Below, piece by piece: positions 48,428 to 60,213 of a stretch of 64,000 nt of DNA. Source of the DNA: Hypholoma sublateritium FD-334 SS-4 (Eukaryota; Basidiomycota; Agaricomycetes; Agaricales; Strophariaceae); contig KN817571.1 in NCBI GenBank assembly GCA_000827495.1, forward strand, positions 124,001 to 188,000, written 5' to 3'. The notes below the pieces were generated by a model. That model ran no database searches, had not been told where the DNA came from, and was given only the letters and a program-made list of their open reading frames with translations. Each line of letters begins with the position of its first letter. The first letter of the stretch is position 1. The translations under genes were made by a program, and so were the position numbers.

Positions 48428-50561
48428 CTACTCGCTGAACCCCGTGATACCCGCGAAATTAGTGATAGAACCTGCATCAAGATCAAATAACGCGGACGAC
48501 GTCGAGCGTCTATCAGCACGCGCGTCCAGCTGACCAGAACACATGCCCACCTGCAACCCCTCCGGAGACCTCCAAATTCGCCCAGTTCCACGTCCCTATC
48601 GGCGCCGACGTCAGCCTCATTTGCCCTTCACTACCCCATTAACCCTATACTAAAAAAGTGTACCCACCAGTGCACGATCCGACGCCGCAGTTCACCGCGA
48701 CCCGCTTCGCGCTGCTGCCGACGCTGATGGAGGTCGCGGGCGCGCCGAAGTTGACATCCTGAATTAAATAAGACACAAATGAAATAAGTAAGAGGGCGCG
48801 ATGCCACCGCTAGGCGCGGCGCACGCACCGAGAGAATGACACCGGTCCCCGGAGTGCCAAGCGTCGCTGGATAGCTCTAAAGGCAATCAAGCAATGAGCA
48901 CAATTCCTAAAATGCAATCTGCAGTCTACAGAAACGACAGACCTGGTCAATGAGGACGCCGAACTCCGTGCACCCCGTCGCAGTATTTCCCTACCCAAAC
49001 CGCCCAATGTTAATACATCAATGCACTGGCGGGGCAAAATATGACCGAAACACACAGTAAATGTGATGTTTGAGACCGTGCTGCCCGTTGCGGTGGCCTT
49101 CGTCTTGATCCTCAGCCCCTGCACGCTGTCGGCAGTACGCCACTTTTGGTCAGTCTCCCTGTCAGACGGAGGGCGTCGGAAATGTACTTGTTAATGATTG
49201 TGTTCCCTGAGATGACCACGCCGGAGACGGTGGCGTCCGAGCCGATGGAGCCCTTCATAGAGATAAGGCAATGGAATATTTAGCACGAGCGTGGATGACA
49301 TACCACGGAAATGCCGTGGCTGTTAGTGCACGAGTTACCGCTAAACACGATATTGGTGCCCCCGTTGATCGCGAGACAATCATCCTGCCCAAGCCAGTCA
49401 ATCTGACGACGAAGAAATGAAGGAGCCGGACATCGTACTTACCTGGTTGTGCACAGTACTGCGATACAGGCATCCAACAATAAGCTTCAGTCACCATACA
49501 CGAAACATTTCATGAAAGCTCAACAACCTTTTAAGAATGCTAATATTGTTGCCCACTACATCGAACCCGTCCGTATTTGCACCTGCCGGTTTACCCGCGC
49601 TGTTGGCGTTTGGCGCGTCTCCTTGGGCTAGCCACAGCAAATCGGGATGTGAAACCAGACACCGCGACTCAGAGCATGAAGGAAGACGCACAGTTGTCCA
49701 CGGTCACTCCCGTCAGTGTCATCGGTGCATTATTCGATATAGCCCAAGCGCGTTCAGGGGAATTCACTACTCTGACATTCTAAAAAATCTTCGTATTAGT
49801 CCACGGCACGTACTGCTTATCGTGTTCATTCTGACCTCGATTGTGCCAGAACCTCCGATGCTAATGTATGACATCAGTCCCCATTAAATACCGTAGACGT
49901 GTTGCACGCACTTCATCATCGGGTCTGGCTTTTGTATGCCCCCATTGCCACCCAGGCCATCCTAAAGATTTATAAGCGATCTTGACTGGACTCTCAGCCT
50001 AAGGCTGCTTACCCAGTAGAACGGGCCCCCATCATCGAATTTGTGGCCTTGTCCGTCGACTAGATGCACGTCAACATCTTCACCGATACACGGGTGAGGC
50101 AGCCCTACATGTTATCCCCGTGCCGCTATAAAGATTGGTGTTTAGCTCGTATAACTGTAGGTGCGGAGAGGGGGCGGGCGTCGACTGACCTCATAGAGAA
50201 GAGAGGGCCGGCCCATGACTTGTTACCGAACAATATGTCTCCGGCTGGAAAGAAGATTATTAAAGGTAAGTCACATACTATCACCTCGCGAACGGCGGAT
50301 GTTTGAGCTACCCATAGTGACCTTTGTACCGCTCGCTAAATTGAGTTTCAAAGTTTCACCAGCAGGAACAGTGAACCCGTTCAAAGTGATGGTAGTGCAG
50401 GCCACAGCGCTGGCAACATCTGCAAAAACCAGGCGTTGAATCATGGAAACTTTGCGCTGGAAAATAGACGGACCGCTCAATGAGCTGATAGTAGCCGAGC
50501 AGGCTGCATTGGCCAGTGTTGTGGCACTGGAAAGCAGCAAGACAAGAGCCAGGGAGGTCAT
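48428..50561 (-). CDS. GH28 polygalacturonase, gene 1 (SHG variant)
   Basis: Predicted secreted pectin-cleaving enzyme. Signal peptide MTSLALVLLLSSATTLANA; mature start [11 protein letters not shown]. First exon is 88 nt, as in GH28 gene 2. Motifs: [77 protein letters not shown] and GLRIKTKATATGS, then GTWNWANLEVSGG and the end FAGITGFSE. NTD, DD and RIK are the GH28 active-site groups. The GHG group reads SHG here (49313-49321), unlike the two plus-strand copies. The residue before DDC is supplied by a 16-nt micro-exon (49443-49458). Many introns. I judge it intact in frame, with activity uncertain because of the SHG change. Confidence 0.78.
49443..49458 (-). other. 16-nt micro-exon of GH28 gene 1
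   Basis: Minus strand TACTGTGCACAACCAG, flanked by an ATCGCAG acceptor and a GTAAGT donor. With one base pair borrowed from the previous exon (AG+T) it encodes S-T-V-H-N-Q, which runs directly into the catalytic DDC of the next exon. Without it the protein loses frame. Confidence 0.7.
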
Positions 50562-50606
50562 TTCGCTGCTCGAGAGTGGATGTTCGAACCAGAAATGTCA
50601 TTTTCT

Positions 50607-50617
50607 GCCTTATATTT
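50607..50617 (-). promoter_or_regulatory. TATA-like element of GH28 gene 1
   Basis: The minus strand reads AAATATAAGG about 48 bp upstream of the start at 50561, similar in position to the TATAAAA box of GH28 gene 2. Confidence 0.45.
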
Positions 50618-51996
50618 ACTTCATGGGTTTTGAGATACACTGCGAGAATTGACAACGCTGCTTGACGGATTGGCACGAAGGCAAAGAGCTCCTAACCAAC
50701 AAATCTCATGATCAGCCAGAGTCGGATGAGAATCCACAACCACTGGATACTCCAAGACAAGGACTTGTCACGCTGGAGCTCCAGAAAATCCGCCCGCGCG
50801 CCAGCGTGGCAGGCGCCATATGCGCAACACAGCCGCGTCGTCATTGACGGAGTAATCGAGCAAAGCACAGGCTGTGCATTCGCACCATGTGAGAGCCTGT
50901 GCATTCAAGTTGGCGCAGCGGAGGCCGTCTTGTGTACCGGCTGCACAAACTGGGACAATCGGCTGCTTTATAAACGTCGTCAAAATTAAAAACATCGCGG
51001 ACTGTATAAAGACTGTATAGAGATAGTTACATACATTTAGCTTTCCGCATACTGCCGGGCCATAATGAAGCTGCGTGTTTGTGAAAAAGGAGCCTGGAAA
51101 CGGTAAAATTAATTATACATGGAGCGCACCCCACTTATGTTTTTCCAGAGGGGTCCACGAAGGGTGTTGATCATCAGACAGTCAGTGCCCACCCAGCGGC
51201 CCGCGGAAAGATATGCATCGGGTATCCCTTTAGGTCACTCGGTGGGGTGAGACGAAAATTTGGATTCGCACACGAACGAATAGGCGGTTCGAGGATCAGA
51301 GCACCACAGAAAGACAAAAGTTAAACCCGAGAGCATGTTCACAGGCGCACTCGAGGATCCAATTCGTTCCATTTAAAAAGCTGTCTCCAATACGGGCAGG
51401 GCGGAGGTCGACTTGGTGAGAGCGGCCACAGGACTTTACCAATATATCAAGGGTATTTCGGGGAGACACAAAATCATGTGGCATTAGCATGGACCAGACG
51501 CACACACCAGCCCCGAGTTCCAAGTCTACTGAGTGTACCCCGATACACGCATCAGGCAAGCTCTTCGCAAGAATCTTCAGTTGGCACCTTCGCTGCCGTT
51601 TGACAAACACATTGGCAGCACTTATCCCTTGGCCTAGATCCGCCTGAGCTGACGCGGCCGCCGTGCTTGTCAAGTATTTCGCCGTGCAGCATCTGACAAA
51701 ATTAGATGAGAAAGTGGAGCGAAGCTGAGTACGGGATCTGGGAACACAATCTCTACGAATTCTTGGAGCAGTTAAGTAGTAGTGAACGTGGTCGAACCAC
51801 AGCTGGGAGCGTCAATGGCGTTAGCCGAGCGCCTCACGAATGCTGCGCGGAACAACCCGAAGTCCAAACAAGGAGTCCGTGTCTAAAACTGATTCTATGC
51901 AAACTGCTGCTATGTAACTGCTCTCAGTACATATGTAGGTTTCTCTTCAAATTCCGTTGCTTTCTACTAGTCCCCAGGATCTTCCCGCAACGCCGA
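50618..51996. other. Intergenic DNA, 1.4 kb
   Basis: Upstream of GH28 gene 1 and downstream of the GH63 gene. Open frames of 70-125 codons occur on both strands but none resembles a known protein. No gene called. Confidence 0.35.
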
Positions 51997-54900
51997 TTAC
52001 AATGCATCAGGGGAAATATCCCCCAAGGTGTTTGTATCCCAATTGTCAAAACCGCTGGCGGCGCTGAAGCCACTGACGGATCTGGCGTCGTCCCCATACT
52101 CCGATTTGGAGTCAATTGTATCCTAATAAGAAGTGAAAAGTACGAGGTGGTCAGAGCAGTTCAAATATTCATATGATTCAGACATACATCGAAGTAGTGG
52201 CGCAAAACACTCCTCGGAGCTTGGAAAAAAGTATCCTGTCAGCGCCCACATCGGTTTCTCCGGTAGTGGTCGACTTACTACGAGGCGTTTTGGGCAAGCG
52301 ACAGGTGACTCCGGTTTGGAGAATGTGGTATGCAACCAGACCGGACCAGCCAGTCTGATGAGACGCTCCAAGACCTCGACCGTTATCCGCATGGAAGAAC
52401 TGGAAATTAAGATCAGCTTAGTTTCGCTAAAGGTAAAATTCTCAAGCTTACTTCATAGAACCACACGTAATCGCGGAAATGGGGATCGTAGTCAAGCTTG
52501 TTATTTCCTCCGTTGGTCGCTCTTCGTCCTTCCGTATCACGGCCGAAGATATGGATAATGCGATGTTGAATTTCTTCGGCGACCGACACTAAATTCATGT
52601 AGTCGCCACTTCCTGTGGGACATTCGACCTGCACGAAGATTATAAATAATTGTAATATATAATCGACCACGTCGTATTCTCAAAACTCACTTGGAGATCA
52701 TCTCCATAGTATTGATAGAATCTTTGCAAACTTTCGATGAGTAGGAAATTGGTCGCCAGCCCTGATGAAAAATGTCAATCTATGTACCCATACCGAGTTC
52801 AAGCTGACTAGAAAAGTGAAAATAGCTCACAGATTGGACCTCGCCAATTCGAATTCCCGCCAAACATGCCAGATTTTGAGTCGCCAGGCCAATATCCAAC
52901 TTCGTAGCGCTGGCCATTGACATCCATTCCCCACGGGTGCTCCTCGTGTAGTTTCGACAAACTGTGAAAACATAGTTTAAGCCGTAAACGCGATTCACAT
53001 GCGTGAAAAGACTCACGATCGTATACCATGCTCGCTCAAGAACTCATTTTCGTCCAACATCTTCTCCAAAATCTTGACCAGGCGATCTTTGCTAGCCAGA
53101 GCCAATAACCTTCTCTGCTCCCTACCGCCAACTAAAGGAAGTCATAAGAACACGCCTTCCGACACGGAAAGTATGCACAGACCTTTCATGTTCGCCATAT
53201 TCCTCCCCGAAACTCCCGGGCGGTTGTTGATGAACCACTCCATTCTCTTCTTGAATCCCGGGAAACGATTCAGCACGGCCGGTTCCAAGACAAGCGTCCC
53301 GTAGAGGGGGATCAGCCCCACCAAGCTGCGAACGGGAAGTTGGATAGAATGGCCGGGCCCGAACGAGATGGCATCGTAGTACATTCCGTCCCTTTCGCTC
53401 CAAAGCGATTCTTCGTGGTCCCCTTCTTTATAGGTCATTGCATCCGCTATGAAAATAAAATGCTAAGCGGGGGTTTCAGAATTACGCGTCAATTATATAC
53501 TATAGCCGTCAGCTCAAGACAAACCCACTTCGAAAAACTTTGACGCGATGTCTTCGTATACAGGGTTACTCTTGGCCAACTCCAGAGCAATGCTCAACCT
53601 AACGTGCAACGTACATATTGAGTACACCAACTTTCACAAAATCGGCCTGGCTCACATATTGAGGCAATAGAAAGCCATCCATGCTGTGCCATCGGCTTGA
53701 CGCAGCGTTCCGCCAGTGGGGAGAGGCTCCGAGCGGTTGAAAGCGCCGATATTGTCCAAGCCCAAGAATCCTCCTTCGAAAACATTGTGCCCACCTTGGT
53801 CCTTGCGATTTACCCACCTGATAATATTGGAACAAACGTTGTTTAATGTTTAGCGGAAAGCACGAGTTTAGTCATACCAAGTGAAATTGAGGAGGAGCTT
53901 CTGGAATACACGTTCGAGGAAAGGAAGATCTTCTCGGCCATGCAATTTGCGCTCGATTTTGAAAATGCGGAATGTCGCCCTGCAGAATGCCCTTCAGCTG
54001 TAGATTAATAAATAAAAAGTACCGATATATACCAAGCGTGCACGGGAGGATTCACGTCGCTAAAGTTCCACTCATAGGCTGGGATCTGCCCGTCCGGCTT
54101 CATGTACCACTCCCTCGTCATCAAATCTAGCTGCTTCTTAGCAAATGCTGGATCGACCACGGCAAGCGGAATGCAGTGGAATGCCGTGTCCCAAGCCGCG
54201 AAGAAAGGGTATTCCCATCTAAAAACAGCAGATCAAAAGGTTGTGAGTATATGCGCCCCATTAGTATTCAGAACCACTGAACGCACTTGTCCGGCATCGA
54301 CAGAATATCTTCGATGTGCATGTGCTTCCATTCCTATGAGCCAAGGCCGCGGTCAGTGTAATGTTATCCCACAAGTCGTGTATTTTTACGTACTCTATTG
54401 CGAATGAACTTCCGGTTCGGGGGAGGCGGGGGCTGCGCTGGATCTCCCTCGAGCCACTCCTTCTGGATGAATCGGTAATATTGTTTGGACCAGAGCATCC
54501 CTGCGAATGCTTGGCGCATAATTTGCTTCAGATCATCGGTGATTGGACCCAACACGAATGAGCTGTAAAATTCGTCAGCCTCTTGACGGCGTTCCTCCAC
54601 AGCATCGTCGAAGGCTAGTTCGTCCTCCAAACTGATATCTTTTCCCAGCCTGGAGGGTGTAAGCTTGAGTCGGACTACAGAACACCCGCCATGCCCTGGG
54701 ACGTCTTTGAAAACGTAATGCGCGCCGCATTTAGTTCCCCTCTCATCTGGATTGATGAACGATGCTCCCAATGGGAATGGGGTACACGGGCCTTCCTCGG
54801 GGACCTCAGGTCTTTCGTTCCCGAATAGAGAAGCTGTCCTCGAACGAATTTTGGTAGTGAAGAATCCCTCTGGTTGAGATTCCGAATTGGGAGGTCGATG

Positions 54901-56210
54901 GGAGGGAATAATGTGATCATGGAAAGCATCTTTGACATAAAGGCTTTCATTTGTCCCCCCATAAAGACGACTGAAGTTTGTGTTATTTTCAGTGAACATC
55001 AAGTCCGGTTGAATAGCGTCGCCCTCGGGGTCAACTTCGAAATCGTTCGTAGGTCCGACAGCTGGTGGCGATGGAAGACAATAAAGGTATGTTTTCCCCA
55101 ATGTTGGATGACGGACAGTGACGCAACGAATATCATCGTTACCACGAATCGATCCGCTCATGGAGGGCATAGGTGGTTTCTCCACCGGCCAAGACCATGT
55201 GTTAGGAAACCAGAGCTGAGGGATGATATGAAGTGTCGCGGGATCTGGTCCACGATTGTATGCGGTAATTCGAATGTAGAGATTTTCCGGATCTTGCTCG
55301 TCTTTAGCATACTAAAATGTTGATTAGTTGGATTTGTGACTTTAGAATAACGAGATCAAAAGTCTGACTTCAACAAAAACGTCCCAATATCTATCTTCGT
55401 CGAACGCATCCGTGTCCAAAATCTCGTATTCAGCGACATCGCGGCCGCGACGTTGGTTTTCGGACACCAAGTCTTCGTATGGGTATCTTCGCTGCGGGTA
55501 TTTATACAGGAACTTCATGTAAGAGTGAGTAGGCGTTGAATCCAGGTAGTAATAAAGCTCTTTGCAATCTTCTCCGTGATTTCCCTGATGTCCAGTGACC
55601 CCAAAGAGGCGTTCTTTGAGAATGGGATCCTCGCCATTCCAAAGCGATAGTCCGAAGCAGAGGCGTTGATGATTGTCGGAGATTCCAGCGATTCCGTCTT
55701 CGCCCCATCTATACGCTCTCGATCTGGCGTGGGCGTGAGGGAAGTGACTCCATGCGTCGCCATCCGCAGAGTAGTCTTCGCGCACGGTGGCCTGACACGG
55801 TGTTCAATCAGCTGGACCCCAAACCAACGAACAGCACCTACCCATTGCCTATCACTTAAATATGGACCCCACCGTTTCCAATGCTTTTCGCGTTTATCGT
55901 CTTGTTCGAGACGATATTTTTCAGCGCCTTTGTATTCACCTCCGAGCTTCTCCGCGAGACGTTCCCGAAATGGCTGGAGAGACGGCGTTGTCGCGCCAGA
56001 GTCATCGCGATCCTGCTTCGGCGAGTCTGTGTTCTTCCTGGGCGGCTGAGTGGGTGTTGTTTGAGTTGTGGACTTAGGGATGTTAATCGACAGAGGGGGG
56101 TCGATGCGCTCCTGCGATATCGATGGGGATGGCTCGTCGTTGTCCAACGGCTTAGGACTGTTCGTCTTTCCGAAGATCCTTTCTTGGACTCGCTGAGCAG
56201 CGTTCGACAT
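51997..56210 (-). CDS. GH63-type glucosidase-like protein
   Basis: Large protein (roughly 900 residues) over about fifteen exons, related to the fungal GH63 six-hairpin glycosidase-like proteins represented by yeast YMR196W. Residues 1-100 are low-complexity (Ser/Pro/Thr, [11 protein letters not shown]). The conserved part starts [24 protein letters not shown], then [72 protein letters not shown] and [13 protein letters not shown]. Later come [14 protein letters not shown] and [23 protein letters not shown] near the end. There is no signal peptide, so a cytosolic place is likely, unlike the ER glucosidase I of this family. The substrate is unknown. The tail [21 protein letters not shown] follows the last intron and ends at 51997. 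Its start is the first Met ([15 protein letters not shown]). Confidence 0.8.
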
Positions 56211-57239
56211 TGTATGTCAGAGTACCAAGGCTCGAACGTTGGCAGAACGTTTAGTTATCAGAAATCACGTAGAGGTCAAGGGGGTAGGTATAATGCAGAC
56301 TCGGACTCGGATGACGCGCGTGACGTCACCCTTTTCACCCCACCTAATAGCACCTTGTTACTTAGCCTCGAAACTCGTCATCGTTTCCATCGACGTCTCT
56401 GTTCACGCAATGCCCAAGTGTAATAATTCTTGCTCTGAAAAGGATATCCAAGAGTACTCCATCGCGGAGAGCCAATTTCGAAAGATGTTCTCGTTTGAGC
56501 AAAATTGTGGCAAGTTCTCCGAAAGTTCGGCGTGTTAAAAATAGAGCATCAGTAACTTCAAGTTAGCTTCCGAGAAAATAGCGCCCAATAATACACTGCT
56601 GAAGACCGTATGCTCGCTGCTCAACTGACAAACGATTGGTCTGACCTCTTTCAGTATCATGTTGATTTGCAACGTATGTGGCACCCCATCTAGATAATAC
56701 TATGTCATGAAATTTGAACTTCTCATTAGTTTGCCGATTACGCATTAATCATTGAATTTAGTTAATATAGGAGTGGGAAAGAACCGGGCAAGGAGTACGC
56801 ACATGAATATGAGAGGGTGAAAGGCCGTGAAAGGTGGTTATGTGTGAAATGGGAACGGCAACACACAGCATTCTGTGCTTCCGCAATAAATCTACCACCG
56901 GACCTTGTGACACTATCTGACATATTTACACCTTGTCAAGTCCAAATGTGAATATCAGATCCAAGAAACGATTTGGAAACAATGCCCTTGACAGATATAC
57001 GCGACATTCTCTGCACTTGCTGTGGTCAGATGCTCTAGGGCGTCGTTCCTAGCCTTCACTCGGGCATCTTGCGCTCGGCACGACGAAGTAAATAGTGACG
57101 CATTGACAGGAAGGCATAATTCTCAATGTAACTTGAAAAGACCCGGGCCCGTGATCAGCCAGCAAAAGTACCTACCAAGATTGTAACTTTTACTGGCACG
57201 ACGCTAGGAATTTCTAAGGAGTATTGATGTTTATGTTTT
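56211..57239. other. Intergenic DNA between GH63 and GH28 gene 2
   Basis: Divergent spacer with promoters for both neighbours. Short frames near 56239-56745 have no motif. No gene seen. Confidence 0.35.
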
Positions 57240-57318
57240 CCAATACCGCGCCGCCGGACCGCCGGAGAATCTGGAGATTTTTTATTTTTTAAATGTTACT
57301 GTCGTTGGGAGTATAAAA
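57240..57318 (+). promoter_or_regulatory. CCAAT and TATA boxes of GH28 gene 2
   Basis: CCAAT at 57240-57244 and TATAAAA at 57312-57318, the latter about 40 bp before the ATG at 57354. Both are at plausible fungal promoter distances. Confidence 0.5.
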
Positions 57319-57353
57319 CGAACGCGAGTGAAGAGGATGTTTTTCAAACAAAA

Positions 57354-59344
57354 ATGATTTCGATCAACACTGTGTTTTCACTACTTGCTGGTGCCATCGT
57401 TGCCAACGCAGCTTGTTCTGCAACTATCAGCTCACTTTCAGGTATGTTTTTCTTTTGTTCCGACATATTTCAACGCATAATCTTACTGTCAAAATTGTAG
57501 ATGTTGCCGCCGCAGTTAAATGTACAAGCATCACCTTGAACGGCTTCACGGTTCCTGCAGGCGAAGGTCTTACGCTGAGCTTGGCCAGTGGGACCACCGT
57601 CACCATGGGTTCGCAATTACCACCTACTCATCAAGGGTAAATTGCTGATCTTTCGCTTCTAGCTGGCGACATACTTTTCGGGAATAAAAGCTGGGCTGGA
57701 CCGCTCTTTACTGTCAGGTGAGAATATACGCCTCACCTTCCGATCCATACATTGAGTTCTTGTGTTTTAGCGGTACCTCGGTAACCTGTGAGTATTGTAT
57801 CAGGATGAGTTCCCAAGCTATCGCTTATATAGTGCATAGTTAACGGAAACGGCCACAAGTTCGACGGAGGAGGCCCTTTCTACTGGGTCAGTGGACAGAC
57901 ATAGCTTCATACTGCAAAAACGGAACTGATATATCGAACCCCGATAGGACGGCCAAGGTCTCAACGGTGGAACGACCAAGCCAGATCCCATGATGAAGTA
58001 CGTCGGCTGCCGACTCAGGATCCATTCATTATACCACGCTGACAGTACCCAAGAATCAAAATGTCCGGGACCTTTGAAAATGTACATGTGGTCAACTCTC
58101 CGGCTCGTGTATTCTCGGTTGGGAATGACGATCCCTTGACTTTGACTGGTCTGGTTATTGATAACTGTGTGTTTATTGGACATTTATACTCTAAATAGCT
58201 GACCCTCTGTATTCTCACAGCCCAAGGCGATGCTCCAAATTCGATGAGCAAGGGACTAGCCGCAGGTACGCACGGTCGACTAAGCCCTGTTGAGAATATA
58301 TTCATATATTTTACGAAGGTCACAATACCGATGGCTTCGATGTCAGCGCTAGCGACGTTACCATATCAAATAAGTAGGTATTTCTTCCCATAACATTGTT
58401 GACCAAATTCTTATTCTATTTATAGTCAAGTCCATAATCAAGACGATTGCCTTGCCATTAATAAAGGATCCAACATCGTATTCACAGGGAATTCGTGCAC
58501 AGGCGGCCACGGTATATCCATCGTGAGTATTTCTACAGTACCGCTATTACGAGGCGTTGACTTGGTTTTAATCCTCAAATTAGGGATCTATCTCTTCTGG
58601 TGTCACTGTCAGCGGTGTTGTTGTCTCCGGAAATACTATTACGAACAAGTAAGTACATATCAGATTGAAACCTGTGAATATACTTACCTTGTCTCTCGGA
58701 CCAGCGACCAAGCTTTCCGTATCAAGACCGACGCAACCTCTACCGGAAGCACTGTGACGAACGTCACCTACTCCGTGCGTACATATGTGTCATACCAGAT
58801 ATTTGAAATATTCAAACTTTCTTCAGGGGAATACTGCTACTGGCCTGCGCCAATTTGGTGTCCTCATTGATCAAGTAAGAGCCTGGCATATCAATTCTCT
58901 CGCCGCGTCGCATCTCATGCTCATTCTTAGAGCTACCCATCAACCCTCGGTACTCCTGGAACCGGAGTTGTGATTTCGGTTAGATAAAAAATTATCACAA
59001 CGAAAGTTGGGATCAGAGCTGATTCAATTCCCATCTCGCACAGGATATCAATTTTGTTGCACCAGTGTCAACCCTCACAGTCAACAGCGGCGCTGATCAA
59101 GTGGCCGTCAACTGCGGCAAGGGCTCCTGCACAGGTACGCGCTTGAATCCGACAGGCGTAGTGTCCACATTACGAATTTAACAATATTGCCTTCCAGGGA
59201 CATGGAACTGGAGTAACCTCAAGGTTTCCGGTGGCACATCCGGTACGCAATCATTTTCAAGCTTTGCGCATACCATATGGGGCCTGACCATTTCGGGTTG
59301 TAGGTCCAATCACCAACGCCGACGTTACGGGATTTACCCAATGA
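57354..59344 (+). CDS. GH28 polygalacturonase, gene 2
   Basis: Secreted endo-polygalacturonase-like enzyme. Signal peptide [19 protein letters not shown], then [10 protein letters not shown], 88-nt first exon (57354-57441). Motifs in order: [93 protein letters not shown] and [20 protein letters not shown], and [12 protein letters not shown], ending [13 protein letters not shown]. All four GH28 active-site groups (NTD, DD, GHG, RIK) are present. HNQ and DDC lie in one exon here, so the micro-exon of the two sister genes is absent. About fourteen exons. Most likely active. Confidence 0.85.
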
Positions 59345-60155
59345 GCAAGTTCCACCGCCTCACTGGACATAAGCATTTGTACAAGTCCACTCTTCGTCGA
59401 AAATAAGTGTTTCAGCCTCGTGGACTGCAATTAGGACATGTATACAACAACCTATTTCCCAATTTAATGGTTGCTGTTTGCGGAATATTGGTGATTGGTT
59501 CGGAGTCATCCGTAACATCATCTGAGGATACGGGCCTGCCAAGTTGCCGAGCCGGTTCTTGTTGTCTGTATTTTCATCGACGCTCTGGTAAGGCTGTCTA
59601 GTTATTTCGATACTTTTATACTCTGCGAGATTATTGCCGCGTTTCTTTGATTTTTTGTGAAATCTCCGTAATAATTTTGGGCAAACAGGCATGGAAATTT
59701 GAGCTCCTGCATTTACGGGCGCGATCATTAATTTTACCCCGGGGCTCCTACGGATCATGAGCTTATTCTCATGTCAGATGTAATGCTATGCTTAACATTG
59801 CCAAAAATCGTCTTGCTTTCGGTCAGATGGCAATTTCCATGTGCTTCTACCCGGGCCGGCTATTATTACATTGCAATATCTAAAAATAACCTGTGCCCAA
59901 GGGGAGACCTTCACCATCACCGAGGCCCACTCAGATTCATTTGGTTGGTTTATAGTAATAGAGAGTCTCTCTCGCGTCTTCAGAATGAAAGGAAGGAGTA
60001 CTCCCGGTTAGGACTTAAAACCTTTCCATATCTATGGGGGACAAAAAATAACATCCTCCAAAGATAAACCGCAGCCTGAGAGCAGTCAGGGGCATGTCAA
60101 ACGGGCCGCCTCAGTGGTTGCCTTTCGTCGCACCATGCCACTCCACATATATCGC
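59345..60155. other. Intergenic DNA between GH28 genes 2 and 3
   Basis: No supported gene. Contains 3' flank of gene 2 and the distal promoter of gene 3. Confidence 0.4.
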
Positions 60156-60161
60156 TTATAA
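60156..60161 (+). promoter_or_regulatory. TATA-like element of GH28 gene 3
   Basis: TTATAA about 55 bp before the ATG at 60214, a position matching the boxes of the other two GH28 genes. Confidence 0.35.
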
Positions 60162-60213
60162 CCAGAGCTACGCATGCCTCTGACGGGTGTTGCCTGATCA
60201 CCTTTCTTCTAAC

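Noticed and set aside
51296..51673. 125-codon minus-strand frame
   Set aside because: No motif; composition is like the surrounding intergenic DNA.
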